This document shows positions 9,606 through 17,982 of a stretch of 64,000 bases of DNA, one piece after another. Each line of letters begins with the position of its first letter. Within the stretch, counting starts at the first letter, position 1. The position numbers and the translations under genes are program-made. The notes beneath the pieces are model-generated. The model searched no databases, was not told the origin of the DNA, and worked only from the letters and a program-made list of their open reading frames with translations. Location: NCBI GenBank assembly GCA_900540475.1, contig UQGG01000036.1, positions 14,296 through 78,295 on the forward strand, read 5' to 3'. The stretch comes from an uncultured Robinsoniella sp. Its GTDB lineage: Bacteria > Bacillota > Clostridia > Lachnospirales > Lachnospiraceae.

Positions 9606-9652
9606 ATACCCCCTTGGCATATCCTGTAAAGCGGGATATGCCAAGGGGGTAA
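9606..9652 (-). terminator. Strong intrinsic terminator of the GH38/URO-D operon
   Basis: A perfect 17-base stem (ACCCCCTTGGCATATCC at 9608-9624 with its complement at 9634-9650) ends in TATATTTTT on the minus strand. It lies directly after the stop at 9658. Confidence 0.93.
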
Positions 9653-9657
9653 TGAGT

Positions 9658-11724
9658 TTAAGACCTGTCAGCTTCTCTGATCATTGCAAATATATTTTCC
9701 GGCGGTATGATATCCACCATCGTATTACAGGTAGAGAGAATAAATCCGCCGTCTGTTCCTGCAGCCTCTATTGTATTTCGGACATCTGCCTGAACTTCTT
9801 CTGTTGACCCAAAACACATTATATAGTCCAGATCAATATTTCCCCACAGACACAGCCTGTCTCCATATCTTTCCTTGATACTGCGGATATCCATACCGGC
9901 GGAAGGCTGGATGGACTGAATCCCGTCAAATCCGCATTCCACCAGATGGTTCATGACGCTGTTCAGGTTCCCATCACTGTGGAGAAATACAGGAACATTT
10001 TTATATGCCTTGATTTCCTGAATCATCTGCTTATAAAATGGATATACATTTTCCTCCATTACATAAGGCGGCAGAAACACACCTGTATTAAATGCCATAT
10101 CATCCGCAATCAAAATGGCATCTGCCCCTCTATCCAGGAATAATTTAGCTTTCTTAATCTCAAAAGCAATCACTTTTTCCGATAACATATGGGTTTCTTC
10201 CGGATAGGTAATGCAATTTACCATATAATCTTCCATGGGATACATCTCGTTCAACATAGAGATTGGTCCACCCACCTGGGCAAACACGAAAAAATCCGTC
10301 TCTTCTGCATATTTTGCCACCAGATCACCGGTAACTTTATTAATATCCGGCTCCTGATATTCTGCGGCATCTTCAATGTCCACCGGGGGCTTCAAAAGAC
10401 ACTTGCTCTCCTCCCCCAATAGAAACGTCTGTCCATACACACTCTGAAGTACTTTTTTGCCATCATCCGTCTTCCCTATTTCCCATTCCGGCCAGTCACC
10501 CACGTTAACCAAATCCATGTGCAGTAATTCCCGTACTTTCCGGTCTCTTTCAAAATGCTGGTAATCCAGAGGATACTCCTCTCCCAGAAGTTTATTGGCG
10601 ATCTGGGGCTGGATATATAATTCTCCTTTTGGGACTCTGTCACTTTCCATATGACGTATTGCCGCCCAGACACGTTCCTTTTTTGTCATCTGGGCAATAT
10701 TTTGGTTTGTTTCTTCCTTTTTGCCTGCCCATGCCCGGAAAACCTCGTATACATTTTCCGGTTTTGCTCCGGGACCAAATTCGCACTGGGCAATGCATCC
10801 GCCGCGTTTCCACAGAGTTTCCCTCACTTCTTCCACTGCTTCCCGGATATCGGCGGGGCTTCCTTCAACCAGAAGATGCTGCCGGTCCATTTCACCCCAA
10901 AACGTTATCCTCCCAGCCAGAGGTTCCAGATTCTTGACACCCATACAGAAGATCTGGGAATTGACAGCATCCAGTCCCATTTCTGCTAAATCCGGTAAGA
11001 TATCCAGAATATATCCGTCAGAGTGCATAAATATTTTTTTATGATGTCTTTTGGCAATTGCAATATAATCCTGATACATTGGTTTGAAAATCTCACGCCA
11101 GATCCTGGGATTAATCAGCAGGCTGCTCTGGCTTCCCCAGTCATCCATAAAATTGATGGCATCAACTTCTGTTTTTGCCCATTCCTCCAATAATTCACAG
11201 TAGAAACCATGCATTTTTTCCATCCAGTTTTTCATCCGGTACGGAATATCCATGAGATCCATATAGAGGTTTTCTGTCGTTCTGATAAACTGCAGCTGTT
11301 CAAAGGGTCTGGGACAGCATCCGCCCGTTACAAAACGGTCTGTGTTTCTGCAGAACTGATTTACCTGGTCCCGGTCAAAGCTAAGCCACTCCCTTGGGAT
11401 GTGAATTTTCTCCACATCTTCCCAGTCATCATCCTGCACCAGAGGATCTCGCACTTCGCCGATTACTCCTTCATGAATATTAGTTACGATACATCCCCAG
11501 GCATCCCGGCTGACTCCATATCTGTAGGGTTCTCCTTCCTCAATCGTCTTCTCTTTAAAACTGCACAAGGCACCTGTTATATCATCGGGAAAATCTCTGT
11601 GAATTTTTTCAACCATTTCACCGTGATTCCACTTACTCCAAGGAAGAGTCCACATCTGCCGCGGTACTATTCCGGTATGATTTCTGAATTCCAATGTTGC
11701 ATATACCAGTTCTCTGGGTGTCAT
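9658..11724 (-). CDS. Tandem URO-D/URO-D fusion protein
   Basis: 688 residues, twice the family length. Domain 1 (about 1-340) contains FMHSDGYILDILPDL, and domain 2 (about 350-688) contains FLHSDGNLNSVMNHL. Each domain restarts with the family N-terminal pattern (TPRELVYATLEF; TKKERVWAAIRH) and ends with a cysteine loop (IAQCEFGPGAKPEN; ILSTCNTMVDIIPPEN). In both, the MtaA zinc motif HxCG reads HSDG, so neither half looks like a classical cobamide methyltransferase. The two halves differ strongly, pointing to an old fusion or a heterodimer made covalent. It is the last gene of an operon with GH38 and a candidate glycosidase, ended by a strong terminator. Function unknown; a role in glycan-derived substrate processing is inferred from context only. 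Confidence 0.85.
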   Translation of the reverse strand: MTPRELVYATLEFRNHTGIVPRQMWTLPWSKWNHGEMVEKIHRDFPDDITGALCSFKEKTIEEGEPYRYGVSRDAWGCIVTNIHEGVIGEVRDPLVQDDDWEDVEKIHIPREWLSFDRDQVNQFCRNTDRFVTGGCCPRPFEQLQFIRTTENLYMDLMDIPYRMKNWMEKMHGFYCELLEEWAKTEVDAINFMDDWGSQSSLLINPRIWREIFKPMYQDYIAIAKRHHKKIFMHSDGYILDILPDLAEMGLDAVNSQIFCMGVKNLEPLAGRITFWGEMDRQHLLVEGSPADIREAVEEVRETLWKRGGCIAQCEFGPGAKPENVYEVFRAWAGKKEETNQNIAQMTKKERVWAAIRHMESDRVPKGELYIQPQIANKLLGEEYPLDYQHFERDRKVRELLHMDLVNVGDWPEWEIGKTDDGKKVLQSVYGQTFLLGEESKCLLKPPVDIEDAAEYQEPDINKVTGDLVAKYAEETDFFVFAQVGGPISMLNEMYPMEDYMVNCITYPEETHMLSEKVIAFEIKKAKLFLDRGADAILIADDMAFNTGVFLPPYVMEENVYPFYKQMIQEIKAYKNVPVFLHSDGNLNSVMNHLVECGFDGIQSIQPSAGMDIRSIKERYGDRLCLWGNIDLDYIMCFGSTEEVQADVRNTIEAAGTDGGFILSTCNTMVDIIPPENIFAMIREADRS

Positions 11725-11762
11725 ATTTCTACCTCTCTTTCATCATTTTTGAACTTAAGTGA

Positions 11763-13985
11763 TTATTCACCCACGCTAATTGCAGCATTTATCACCATTC
11801 CGGCACTAATTTCTATTTTCTGCATATCTTCAAAATACGGATGTCCAATAGATACCGGATCCAGACTGTGATCAGTCATCAGCGTTACTACTGCATCGTA
11901 GGGGGTAGGATTACAGATTTTTATCAGCATTTCTCTCTCATCATCCTTTACGATCTCAGCAATTATATGGTCAGAACACTGCAGGACTTTTCGATCCAGA
12001 TCCAGATATATTCCTGGAATTTCCACATAGGTCAGCAGCATTGTCACTTCGGGCCAGTTGGAACCATACAGAAATTCTCCTATGGTTTCCTTTCCCTCCC
12101 AATCACTGGTCTGCACTCTTTCATTGATATATCCGGCGGGAAGTGCACGCCCGGCCAGTGTATCGATGGGTCTTTCCTGCAGGGATACAAACTGTGACAG
12201 GGAATGGCTGATCCGGCTCATCCAATTTAAATATTTTTGATCTCCGGTAAAACGGTAAAGTTTCAGCATAGAATTTCCTGACAGCGTGCAGATCCCTGGT
12301 GCAGAATGTTTATTCTGTGCATTTGCAAATACAGTTCCTCTGGTGTGCGCTTTCATTTTTGCCGCCGTACTTCTCTCTGGTAAATGGAAATCATAACTCA
12401 TTACCCAGGTAACCGCCAGTTCAAAAGCTTCCCTGGACGCCTGCAGCCATTTTTCTTTTCCCGTTGTCTCATAAAGCTGCACACAGGATTCCAGAAAACC
12501 AAATGCAGATTCACTGTCCGGTGCCTGGCAGATTTCTCCGGGTCCACCGTTTAGCATCCCCTTCTTTAAATATTCCTCCCAGTAGAGAACTCCCAGTGCT
12601 TCTGCCGTTTCCAGATATTCCGGCCTCTTAAAATACTCATATACCAAAGCCAGCGCCGCACTTGCGATGGCTGCACTTGCCGTATCCCCCTGCAAAATCG
12701 TCTCCTGCTGCATATTAATAAATTGTCCAAGCTGTCTGTTTTTTTGATAAAACCGCACAAATGCATCTGCCTGACGGGTAATACTGCTTTCCATCTGTTC
12801 CGGCAATTCTCCTTGGCTTTTCAGATAAAAAGCCTGTTTTATCAGAAAATATAAGAGATCAGCATCTTTTCTCACCAGCAGTACCGGACTGTCTTTATTC
12901 AGAAAATCATCCCCATATCTCTGACCGTTGGCGTACATAGGGATAAACCATCCATTTTCCATCTGCAGGTGTTCCGTAATGAACTTCAGGCTGGATACGG
13001 ACTGACTGCGCGCCAGACCATTGTCTTCCAGAAGAAATGCATAGGAGTTCATTCCTCCCCCCACCCAGCCAGACTGCCAGTAAGAAGGCGGAACATCATT
13101 CTCTGTCCCAACCCGGTAATATCCCTCGTCTGTAAAATTCATATGTATATATTTTTCTTTGATAGCATCATAAGCCTTGGAAAATGGTATGCTGCAAAAC
13201 TCCTGCCCCTTTTCCATTTCTTCACGCAATTCATTAAATTTTGTAAAATACTGATTCAGATTCTCTGCCGGAAAACGGAAATACCGGATCTCCATTTCCA
13301 CTCGTTCCCCTTCTCTCAGCATCATTCCCACATCATCTGAAGGTGCCTCACAAGTAGGGTAAAAGCCGGATCCATCAGGAAGTTCCCCGAAAAAATATTT
13401 CATCTCTTCCCTGACAGCCGGACAGGAAACCCCAAAGACAGCCTGATTCTCCATTTCTGAAACTGTAAATCCGGTGTATCTCCCATGCACTATATGATTG
13501 GCCAGGATCAAAACTCCTTCTCTCTGATCCTCCATAAAATATCCCATAGCAGGAGTACTCATATCTCCGGATCGCATCGAGATACCGGATTTTTTTCCTT
13601 CCTTATTAAGATGGGGAATGTCTGTAATTACCCGGTCCCATCCCTCTGACCTCCTGCCTGCATGAAAAGGCGGATAGGAAATCCGCTTACTTTCCATCCG
13701 ATTGCCGTCATATACAGCTGCAGGCATAAATACATATTCTCTTCCCGTCCATTCCTCATTTATAAATTCCAAAGAGATGGAAATTGGCTTTTCCGATGCA
13801 TGTATCATCTCAGTACGCAATAGAAAACGCTGTTCATTTTCTTCATCACTACGAATACACTGAATTCGGCAAGGAATTTGATCCATATTCTTCCACTGCT
13901 CTTTTATTGACCTGTCCGGTTTCCATTGTTCTTCCAAAACCGGTGTACTTTCATGAAACTGTTTGAATACAATCTGATATTCCAT
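11763..13985 (-). CDS. Candidate glycoside hydrolase with an (alpha/alpha)-barrel
   Basis: About 740 residues, starting at MEYQIVF (13985) with GGAGG 7 bases upstream; the upstream frame from 14021 is unlikely to be translated. The N-terminal 250 residues look like a beta-sandwich. From about 270 to 640 the pattern of paired helices with conserved W, Y and G positions (SYWQSGWVGGGMNSYAF, SAFGFLESCVQLYETTG, YLNWMSRISHSLSQFV) is that of six-hairpin glycosidases. A beta-rich C-terminal domain follows. No signal peptide is seen, so it should act in the cytoplasm. I cannot assign a CAZy family. It lies between GH38 and the URO-D fusion in one operon. Confidence 0.72.
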   Translation of the reverse strand: MEYQIVFKQFHESTPVLEEQWKPDRSIKEQWKNMDQIPCRIQCIRSDEENEQRFLLRTEMIHASEKPISISLEFINEEWTGREYVFMPAAVYDGNRMESKRISYPPFHAGRRSEGWDRVITDIPHLNKEGKKSGISMRSGDMSTPAMGYFMEDQREGVLILANHIVHGRYTGFTVSEMENQAVFGVSCPAVREEMKYFFGELPDGSGFYPTCEAPSDDVGMMLREGERVEMEIRYFRFPAENLNQYFTKFNELREEMEKGQEFCSIPFSKAYDAIKEKYIHMNFTDEGYYRVGTENDVPPSYWQSGWVGGGMNSYAFLLEDNGLARSQSVSSLKFITEHLQMENGWFIPMYANGQRYGDDFLNKDSPVLLVRKDADLLYFLIKQAFYLKSQGELPEQMESSITRQADAFVRFYQKNRQLGQFINMQQETILQGDTASAAIASAALALVYEYFKRPEYLETAEALGVLYWEEYLKKGMLNGGPGEICQAPDSESAFGFLESCVQLYETTGKEKWLQASREAFELAVTWVMSYDFHLPERSTAAKMKAHTRGTVFANAQNKHSAPGICTLSGNSMLKLYRFTGDQKYLNWMSRISHSLSQFVSLQERPIDTLAGRALPAGYINERVQTSDWEGKETIGEFLYGSNWPEVTMLLTYVEIPGIYLDLDRKVLQCSDHIIAEIVKDDEREMLIKICNPTPYDAVVTLMTDHSLDPVSIGHPYFEDMQKIEISAGMVINAAISVGE

Positions 13986-14037
13986 TTTATTTCCTCCATT
14001 TTTTGTTCCCACCGGCAGCAAGCCTGATGGATATATC

Positions 14038-16530
14038 TCACTCCTCTTTTGTTAACCCGCTAATCGAGGGAAGCATAGGACATTTTGTTACACGACATGT
14101 TTCCGGATCCAGTTCCAGCGTTTTAATCTCAAAGGGACCAAGCCATACCTTTATATTTACTTCATCCCAGAAGCAAACGGTAACTTCCCTAGCCATTCCG
14201 GTACTTTCAAACAACCGGATCAGGTACGTATCTTTACCCCTTATCTTTTTCAATGCTGAAAGTATGCAGCCTGGATCTGATATCGTGATCCGTTTCTCTT
14301 TTACTGCAGCTTTTTCAGTTGGAAAAAAAGCAACAGCCAGGGGCTTTTCCTGGAAAACCACCGCTTCCGATGTTACGTCTTCCATGCGCTTCTTATAGCT
14401 TCCTCCGCGCAGTCGGAAGCAAAAGCTTCTCTCTCCCTGATCCATGCAGGATATACGTCTGTCTTGATCCAGCAAGATCCTGTCCTCAATGGGATGTGCC
14501 GAGTAAGCAGCGGAATGGATCAGTGATATTCCCATAGTTCCATCACGGAAATCTCCGCCATAGCATCCGTCATTCAAACAGGTCACTGCCATATCTCTTT
14601 CTTCCTCAAAAATACCACACCATCTCTGCATAACTCTTTCTCTTTCACTTGATTCATAAGTCTGCACGCCATAAGCCGTTTCACAGAGATTTTGTCCCTG
14701 AAGGCAGGTCGGAATTTCCAGTTTCAGTAATTTACCTTTTTCCATCCATTCCACAGTGAGTTCCAGATCCACATCCCACCCCTTTTTCGGTAATATATAA
14801 TGCATCACTGCCCTTGAATTATGATATCGGAACAAAGCCTCCACAATGGTTCTCACCTGCCCGTTTTCAATAATACGCACACTTTCCAGCTGCGCATCCA
14901 CACCGGAGAAATCAGCCCCTTCTTCATTTTCCATGAGAATAAACCTGCCTTCCTCTTTCGGAAAACTCTGTACATTCATTGCCCAGGGGTCAAATCCGCT
15001 GTCCCGCACTGAAAGTCCGAATGCTCCTTCCTTCAGATATTCTGTGCCATCAATTTTCAGAGAATCCATCAAGCCGGTTCTTTTACTGATTACGGCTTCT
15101 ATATGTTCCCCGGTAAAACAAATCTTTGCACTTTCTTCCTTCTCGTCCCAAGTTGGCTGTTTATCCATAAATGTTATGGTGCAGTCGTACCGGTTCATCT
15201 GCATAGGCTTTAGTTCTGCATAAAATGCCACTTTCTTTCTCCAGTCCAGATTCATGTTGCAGGCTTCTTTTTCAACCTGGCATGGGACCGCTGCTCCCTT
15301 ATGAAATACCGTTGGCATTCCAAAACTAGTATCCCAGTTTTGATTCTGCATCTGAAATTCACAGGTCACAACTCCTTTTACCGGATAGGGATGGGGATTA
15401 TAAATTAAAATAGGATATTCTCCCTCCTTAGCCGGCTGCTCACCTTCAGCCAGGGCAAAAAATGCTCTTTTTTTCTGTTTCTCCAGTAGCTCCATACCAT
15501 AGTTCATAATCCGTATGCCCGACTCTTCCACCGATTTCACCGCTGAACCAGGTAAAATATCATGAAACTCCGCTGTAAGCAATGCTTTTTCTGCTTCTTT
15601 TAGTTCTTCCTCCGGATAATTTATTTTTTTCCGGAACACTGCTGCCGACACCATTTTTTCGGTCATATAGAGCAATCCTTCCAGTTTCCTGTGCATCTGT
15701 TTGATTCTAATCTGGGCAGTATAACAGCCTACTGCCCAGGGATTCAAGTCACGCTGGAATTCAGGCAACTTTGTATTCTCTTCTTCCAGTCTATTAAAGT
15801 ATGACTCCGGAATGGAATGCTTTAGTTCACACAGTGGATTTTCTTTTCTTTTTTCCTGAATCTGCCCCATATCCACATGGGACGGTCCTCCTCCGTGATT
15901 TCCTACTCCCCACAGGAGCAATCCCGTTTCCTGCTCCCGGTGGCTTTCCAGAAACTCTGTAATTTTCTTCCCCGCTTCTCCCATCAGAGAATTATAATGT
16001 TCACTGGAGCGATGTCCTCTTATCCGGGAGCCGTCAAATCCAATCCAGAAAAAGTCATCATCCGGCAGACAGCAGTCCTCCTGGCATGGACGGCAGAAGA
16101 TATAGGAATCATACCCTGCCTTCTGGAGAATCTGTACCATTCCCCTGGAGTGTCCAAAAGGATCAAAATTCACAGCCGTTTTCGGAAGAACACCAAATTT
16201 TTCAAAAAAATACTCTCTTCCCGTTTCTATCTGACGGATAAAAGACTCTCCCGAAGGCATATTACAGTCAGGCTGTAAAAACCATCCACCCATGATATGC
16301 CATTTCCCTTCTTTCACCAGTTCCTGAATTGTTTGAAATAAATCCGGTTCATATTCTTCTACCCATTGATACAGTAATGCTTCATTATGATTAAATATAA
16401 ATCCATCATATTCTCTGCAGAATCTGGCTGCAATCCGAAAAGTGGACAATGCTGCTGCAATTCCTTCCTCCCAGTCCCACAGCCATACCGGATCCAGATG
16501 TGCGTTGCAAATCATATGTAATTCTTTCAT
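14038..16530 (-). CDS. Glycoside hydrolase family 38 alpha-mannosidase
   Basis: 830 residues, no signal peptide. The N-terminus has the GH38 signature NAHLDPVWLWDW (zinc ligands His11 and Asp13). The catalytic nucleophile/zinc ligand lies in NFDPFGHSRG (Asp123), and the further histidine motif is GVGNHGGGPSHVD. A helical domain (about 260-355) and a large beta-sandwich region (to 830) follow, as in other GH38 enzymes; the length is within the family's normal range. It should hydrolyse alpha-mannosides in the cytoplasm after uptake. It is the first gene of an operon with a candidate glycosidase and a URO-D fusion. The ribosome-binding site is GGAG before ATG 16530. The exact linkage cannot be told. 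Confidence 0.93.
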   Translation of the reverse strand: MKELHMICNAHLDPVWLWDWEEGIAAALSTFRIAARFCREYDGFIFNHNEALLYQWVEEYEPDLFQTIQELVKEGKWHIMGGWFLQPDCNMPSGESFIRQIETGREYFFEKFGVLPKTAVNFDPFGHSRGMVQILQKAGYDSYIFCRPCQEDCCLPDDDFFWIGFDGSRIRGHRSSEHYNSLMGEAGKKITEFLESHREQETGLLLWGVGNHGGGPSHVDMGQIQEKRKENPLCELKHSIPESYFNRLEEENTKLPEFQRDLNPWAVGCYTAQIRIKQMHRKLEGLLYMTEKMVSAAVFRKKINYPEEELKEAEKALLTAEFHDILPGSAVKSVEESGIRIMNYGMELLEKQKKRAFFALAEGEQPAKEGEYPILIYNPHPYPVKGVVTCEFQMQNQNWDTSFGMPTVFHKGAAVPCQVEKEACNMNLDWRKKVAFYAELKPMQMNRYDCTITFMDKQPTWDEKEESAKICFTGEHIEAVISKRTGLMDSLKIDGTEYLKEGAFGLSVRDSGFDPWAMNVQSFPKEEGRFILMENEEGADFSGVDAQLESVRIIENGQVRTIVEALFRYHNSRAVMHYILPKKGWDVDLELTVEWMEKGKLLKLEIPTCLQGQNLCETAYGVQTYESSERERVMQRWCGIFEEERDMAVTCLNDGCYGGDFRDGTMGISLIHSAAYSAHPIEDRILLDQDRRISCMDQGERSFCFRLRGGSYKKRMEDVTSEAVVFQEKPLAVAFFPTEKAAVKEKRITISDPGCILSALKKIRGKDTYLIRLFESTGMAREVTVCFWDEVNIKVWLGPFEIKTLELDPETCRVTKCPMLPSISGLTKEE

Positions 16531-16708
16531 TATCGTATTTCTCCATTTCTATTTTTTATACCCGCAGTTAACAGCAAAGTATATAATTCTACTTTATAAA
16601 AACTCTTTCATGACCTCAACTACAAAATCTTATCTTTCCTTTGATTTTTAACAATTTTCTTCTTTGATTTTTAATGTAAACCTATTTTCCCTGCAAAGTC
16701 AGATTCAT

Positions 16709-16760
16709 AAAAGAGCTGCTGCAGGAAATGGCATTATCTGCCTTTCTGCAACAGCTCTAA
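16709..16760 (-). terminator. Hairpin downstream of the Rpn remnant
   Basis: The arms AGAGCTG and CAGCTCT continue into CTGCAG/CTGCA and GGCA/TGCC inner stems. On the minus strand the structure is followed by TTTTATG. It is a probable terminator for the gene ending at 16766. Confidence 0.6.
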
Positions 16761-16765
16761 TTCAG

Positions 16766-17446
16766 TTACTTATATTTATCATAGTATTCTTCAGCCGAAT
16801 CATGATCCAGGTTGAAACACTTCTTCAGATTTTCAACAATACGTTCATGAAGATAACCTTCCGACAAATTGTAGTGTATAAATAATTTAATGCTTTCTTC
16901 TAATCCATCTGCTAAACCTTCAGCCAATGCTTTTTTTCTTTCCTCTTCAGCTTTTTCTTTTGCCTCTTTCACCTCTTTTTTCGCCATATATAAAATGTGG
17001 TTATGATCCCGGATTGCCTTTTCCCTGGATTCGTATTCGTACCTTTTCCGCTCATCTTCACTGATATGTTTTATGATCTGATATGCTTCGTTTATGTATT
17101 CATTTTTCTCAGCCATTTCTCTGAAATCCTCCTCCCGTTTTCCGTTCAGGAATTTCGCCCATTGCAGCAGTTCGTTTTCCGGTTCCTCCTGACCGACCAG
17201 CTTGGGCAGCTCCAGCACATGTAGCTCCAGTTTATCAGAATATAAACTTCCCCGCTGGTCTTCCCTTAGATGGAAGCAGGAATACCATGCATCGGTATCT
17301 TTTAAAAATGCAGCAATTAATCCCTTTCTTACTTTCTCACTGCACATCAGCTCCTTGAAACAAAAATCTACCGTAGGCAGCATGATAAATGGTTCTGTTT
17401 TCTCATTTTCGTTCTGAATGGCATTTGTTTTGGGCGAATTATCCAT
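16766..17446 (-). pseudogene. Rpn/PD-(D/E)XK-family protein lacking its nuclease core
   Basis: 226 residues, whereas full members of this family (Rpn-like recombination-promoting nuclease/putative transposase, common in Clostridia) are around 300. The N-terminus LPTVDFCFKELMCSEKVRKGLIAAFL is the usual family start. The sequence then jumps to DTDAWYSCFHLRE, which normally follows the catalytic beta-strands, so the PD-(D/E)XK core with its acidic residues is gone without loss of frame. The C-terminal part (HVLELPKL, WAKFLNGKREEDF, then a charged coiled-coil rich in KEAKEKAEEE and a helical tail) is intact. The ribosome-binding site (AGGAGG) and terminator remain, so a protein could still be made. 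I call it a degraded gene, though a non-nuclease role is possible. Confidence 0.75.
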
Positions 17447-17982
17447 TGTTTGTCAGTCCTCCTCTTACTTTAAGGCAGTTTCTTTGCAGCGCAAGAAGAG
17501 TTAAATATACTTTAGATAATTATATAATATCGGCTTACAGCAAGCATAGCAACACCTTATTTTATTTTGTTATGTCAATTGGAATTTGTCTGGCAGAACT
17601 GCCAGCGATTAGAATGTTTTTTACAAGGTAATAATACCACATTAGAATATATATTGCAACACATTTTTTATAAAAGTTACATATAATATTTTTAGTTGTT
17701 GCAATCGTTGCGGAAATTTAAAAACTCTGTTTTAGGTTTCCCTGGGGAGATGCGATGCTTTGTAGACGTTAGATACAAAATATATCCCACCACAGCAAAG
17801 AGATTTTCCCTGCTGAGATAAAGCCGATTTATGCAATAACGTGAATTTTAAAAAGATGGGAGTAGGTAAATTGTATGGACTCTGTCAGCTAACGCTTCCG
17901 CCATCCAGGTAATTTACCCACTCCCATCTTTCCGTCATACTATCTCTTTCCTAACGCGTAATTCATATACAACCCCATCCAT
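17447..17982. other. 536-base intergenic region between the Rpn remnant and the ABC exporter
   Basis: AT-rich with no credible gene. It holds an inverted repeat ATTGCAAC/GTTGCAAT spanning about 17660-17707, a motif GATGCTTTGTA near 17756 that resembles the GCTTTGTA ends of the palindromic repeat family at 21.5 and 26.4 kb, and the large hairpin at 17853-17930. Confidence 0.6.
17847..17932 (-). terminator. Large hairpin terminator of the ABC exporter operon
   Basis: Twenty-base arms at 17853-17872 and 17911-17930 (AAGATGGGAGT and ACTCCCATCTT at the outer ends) differ at one position. They enclose a 38-base loop and are followed on the minus strand by TTTTTAAAA. It lies 50 bases past the permease stop at 17983. 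Confidence 0.7.

Noticed and set aside
11209..11871. A 220-codon + strand frame
   Set aside because: It is antisense to the URO-D fusion and the end of the candidate glycosidase, both with clear family motifs; codon use is unlike a gene.
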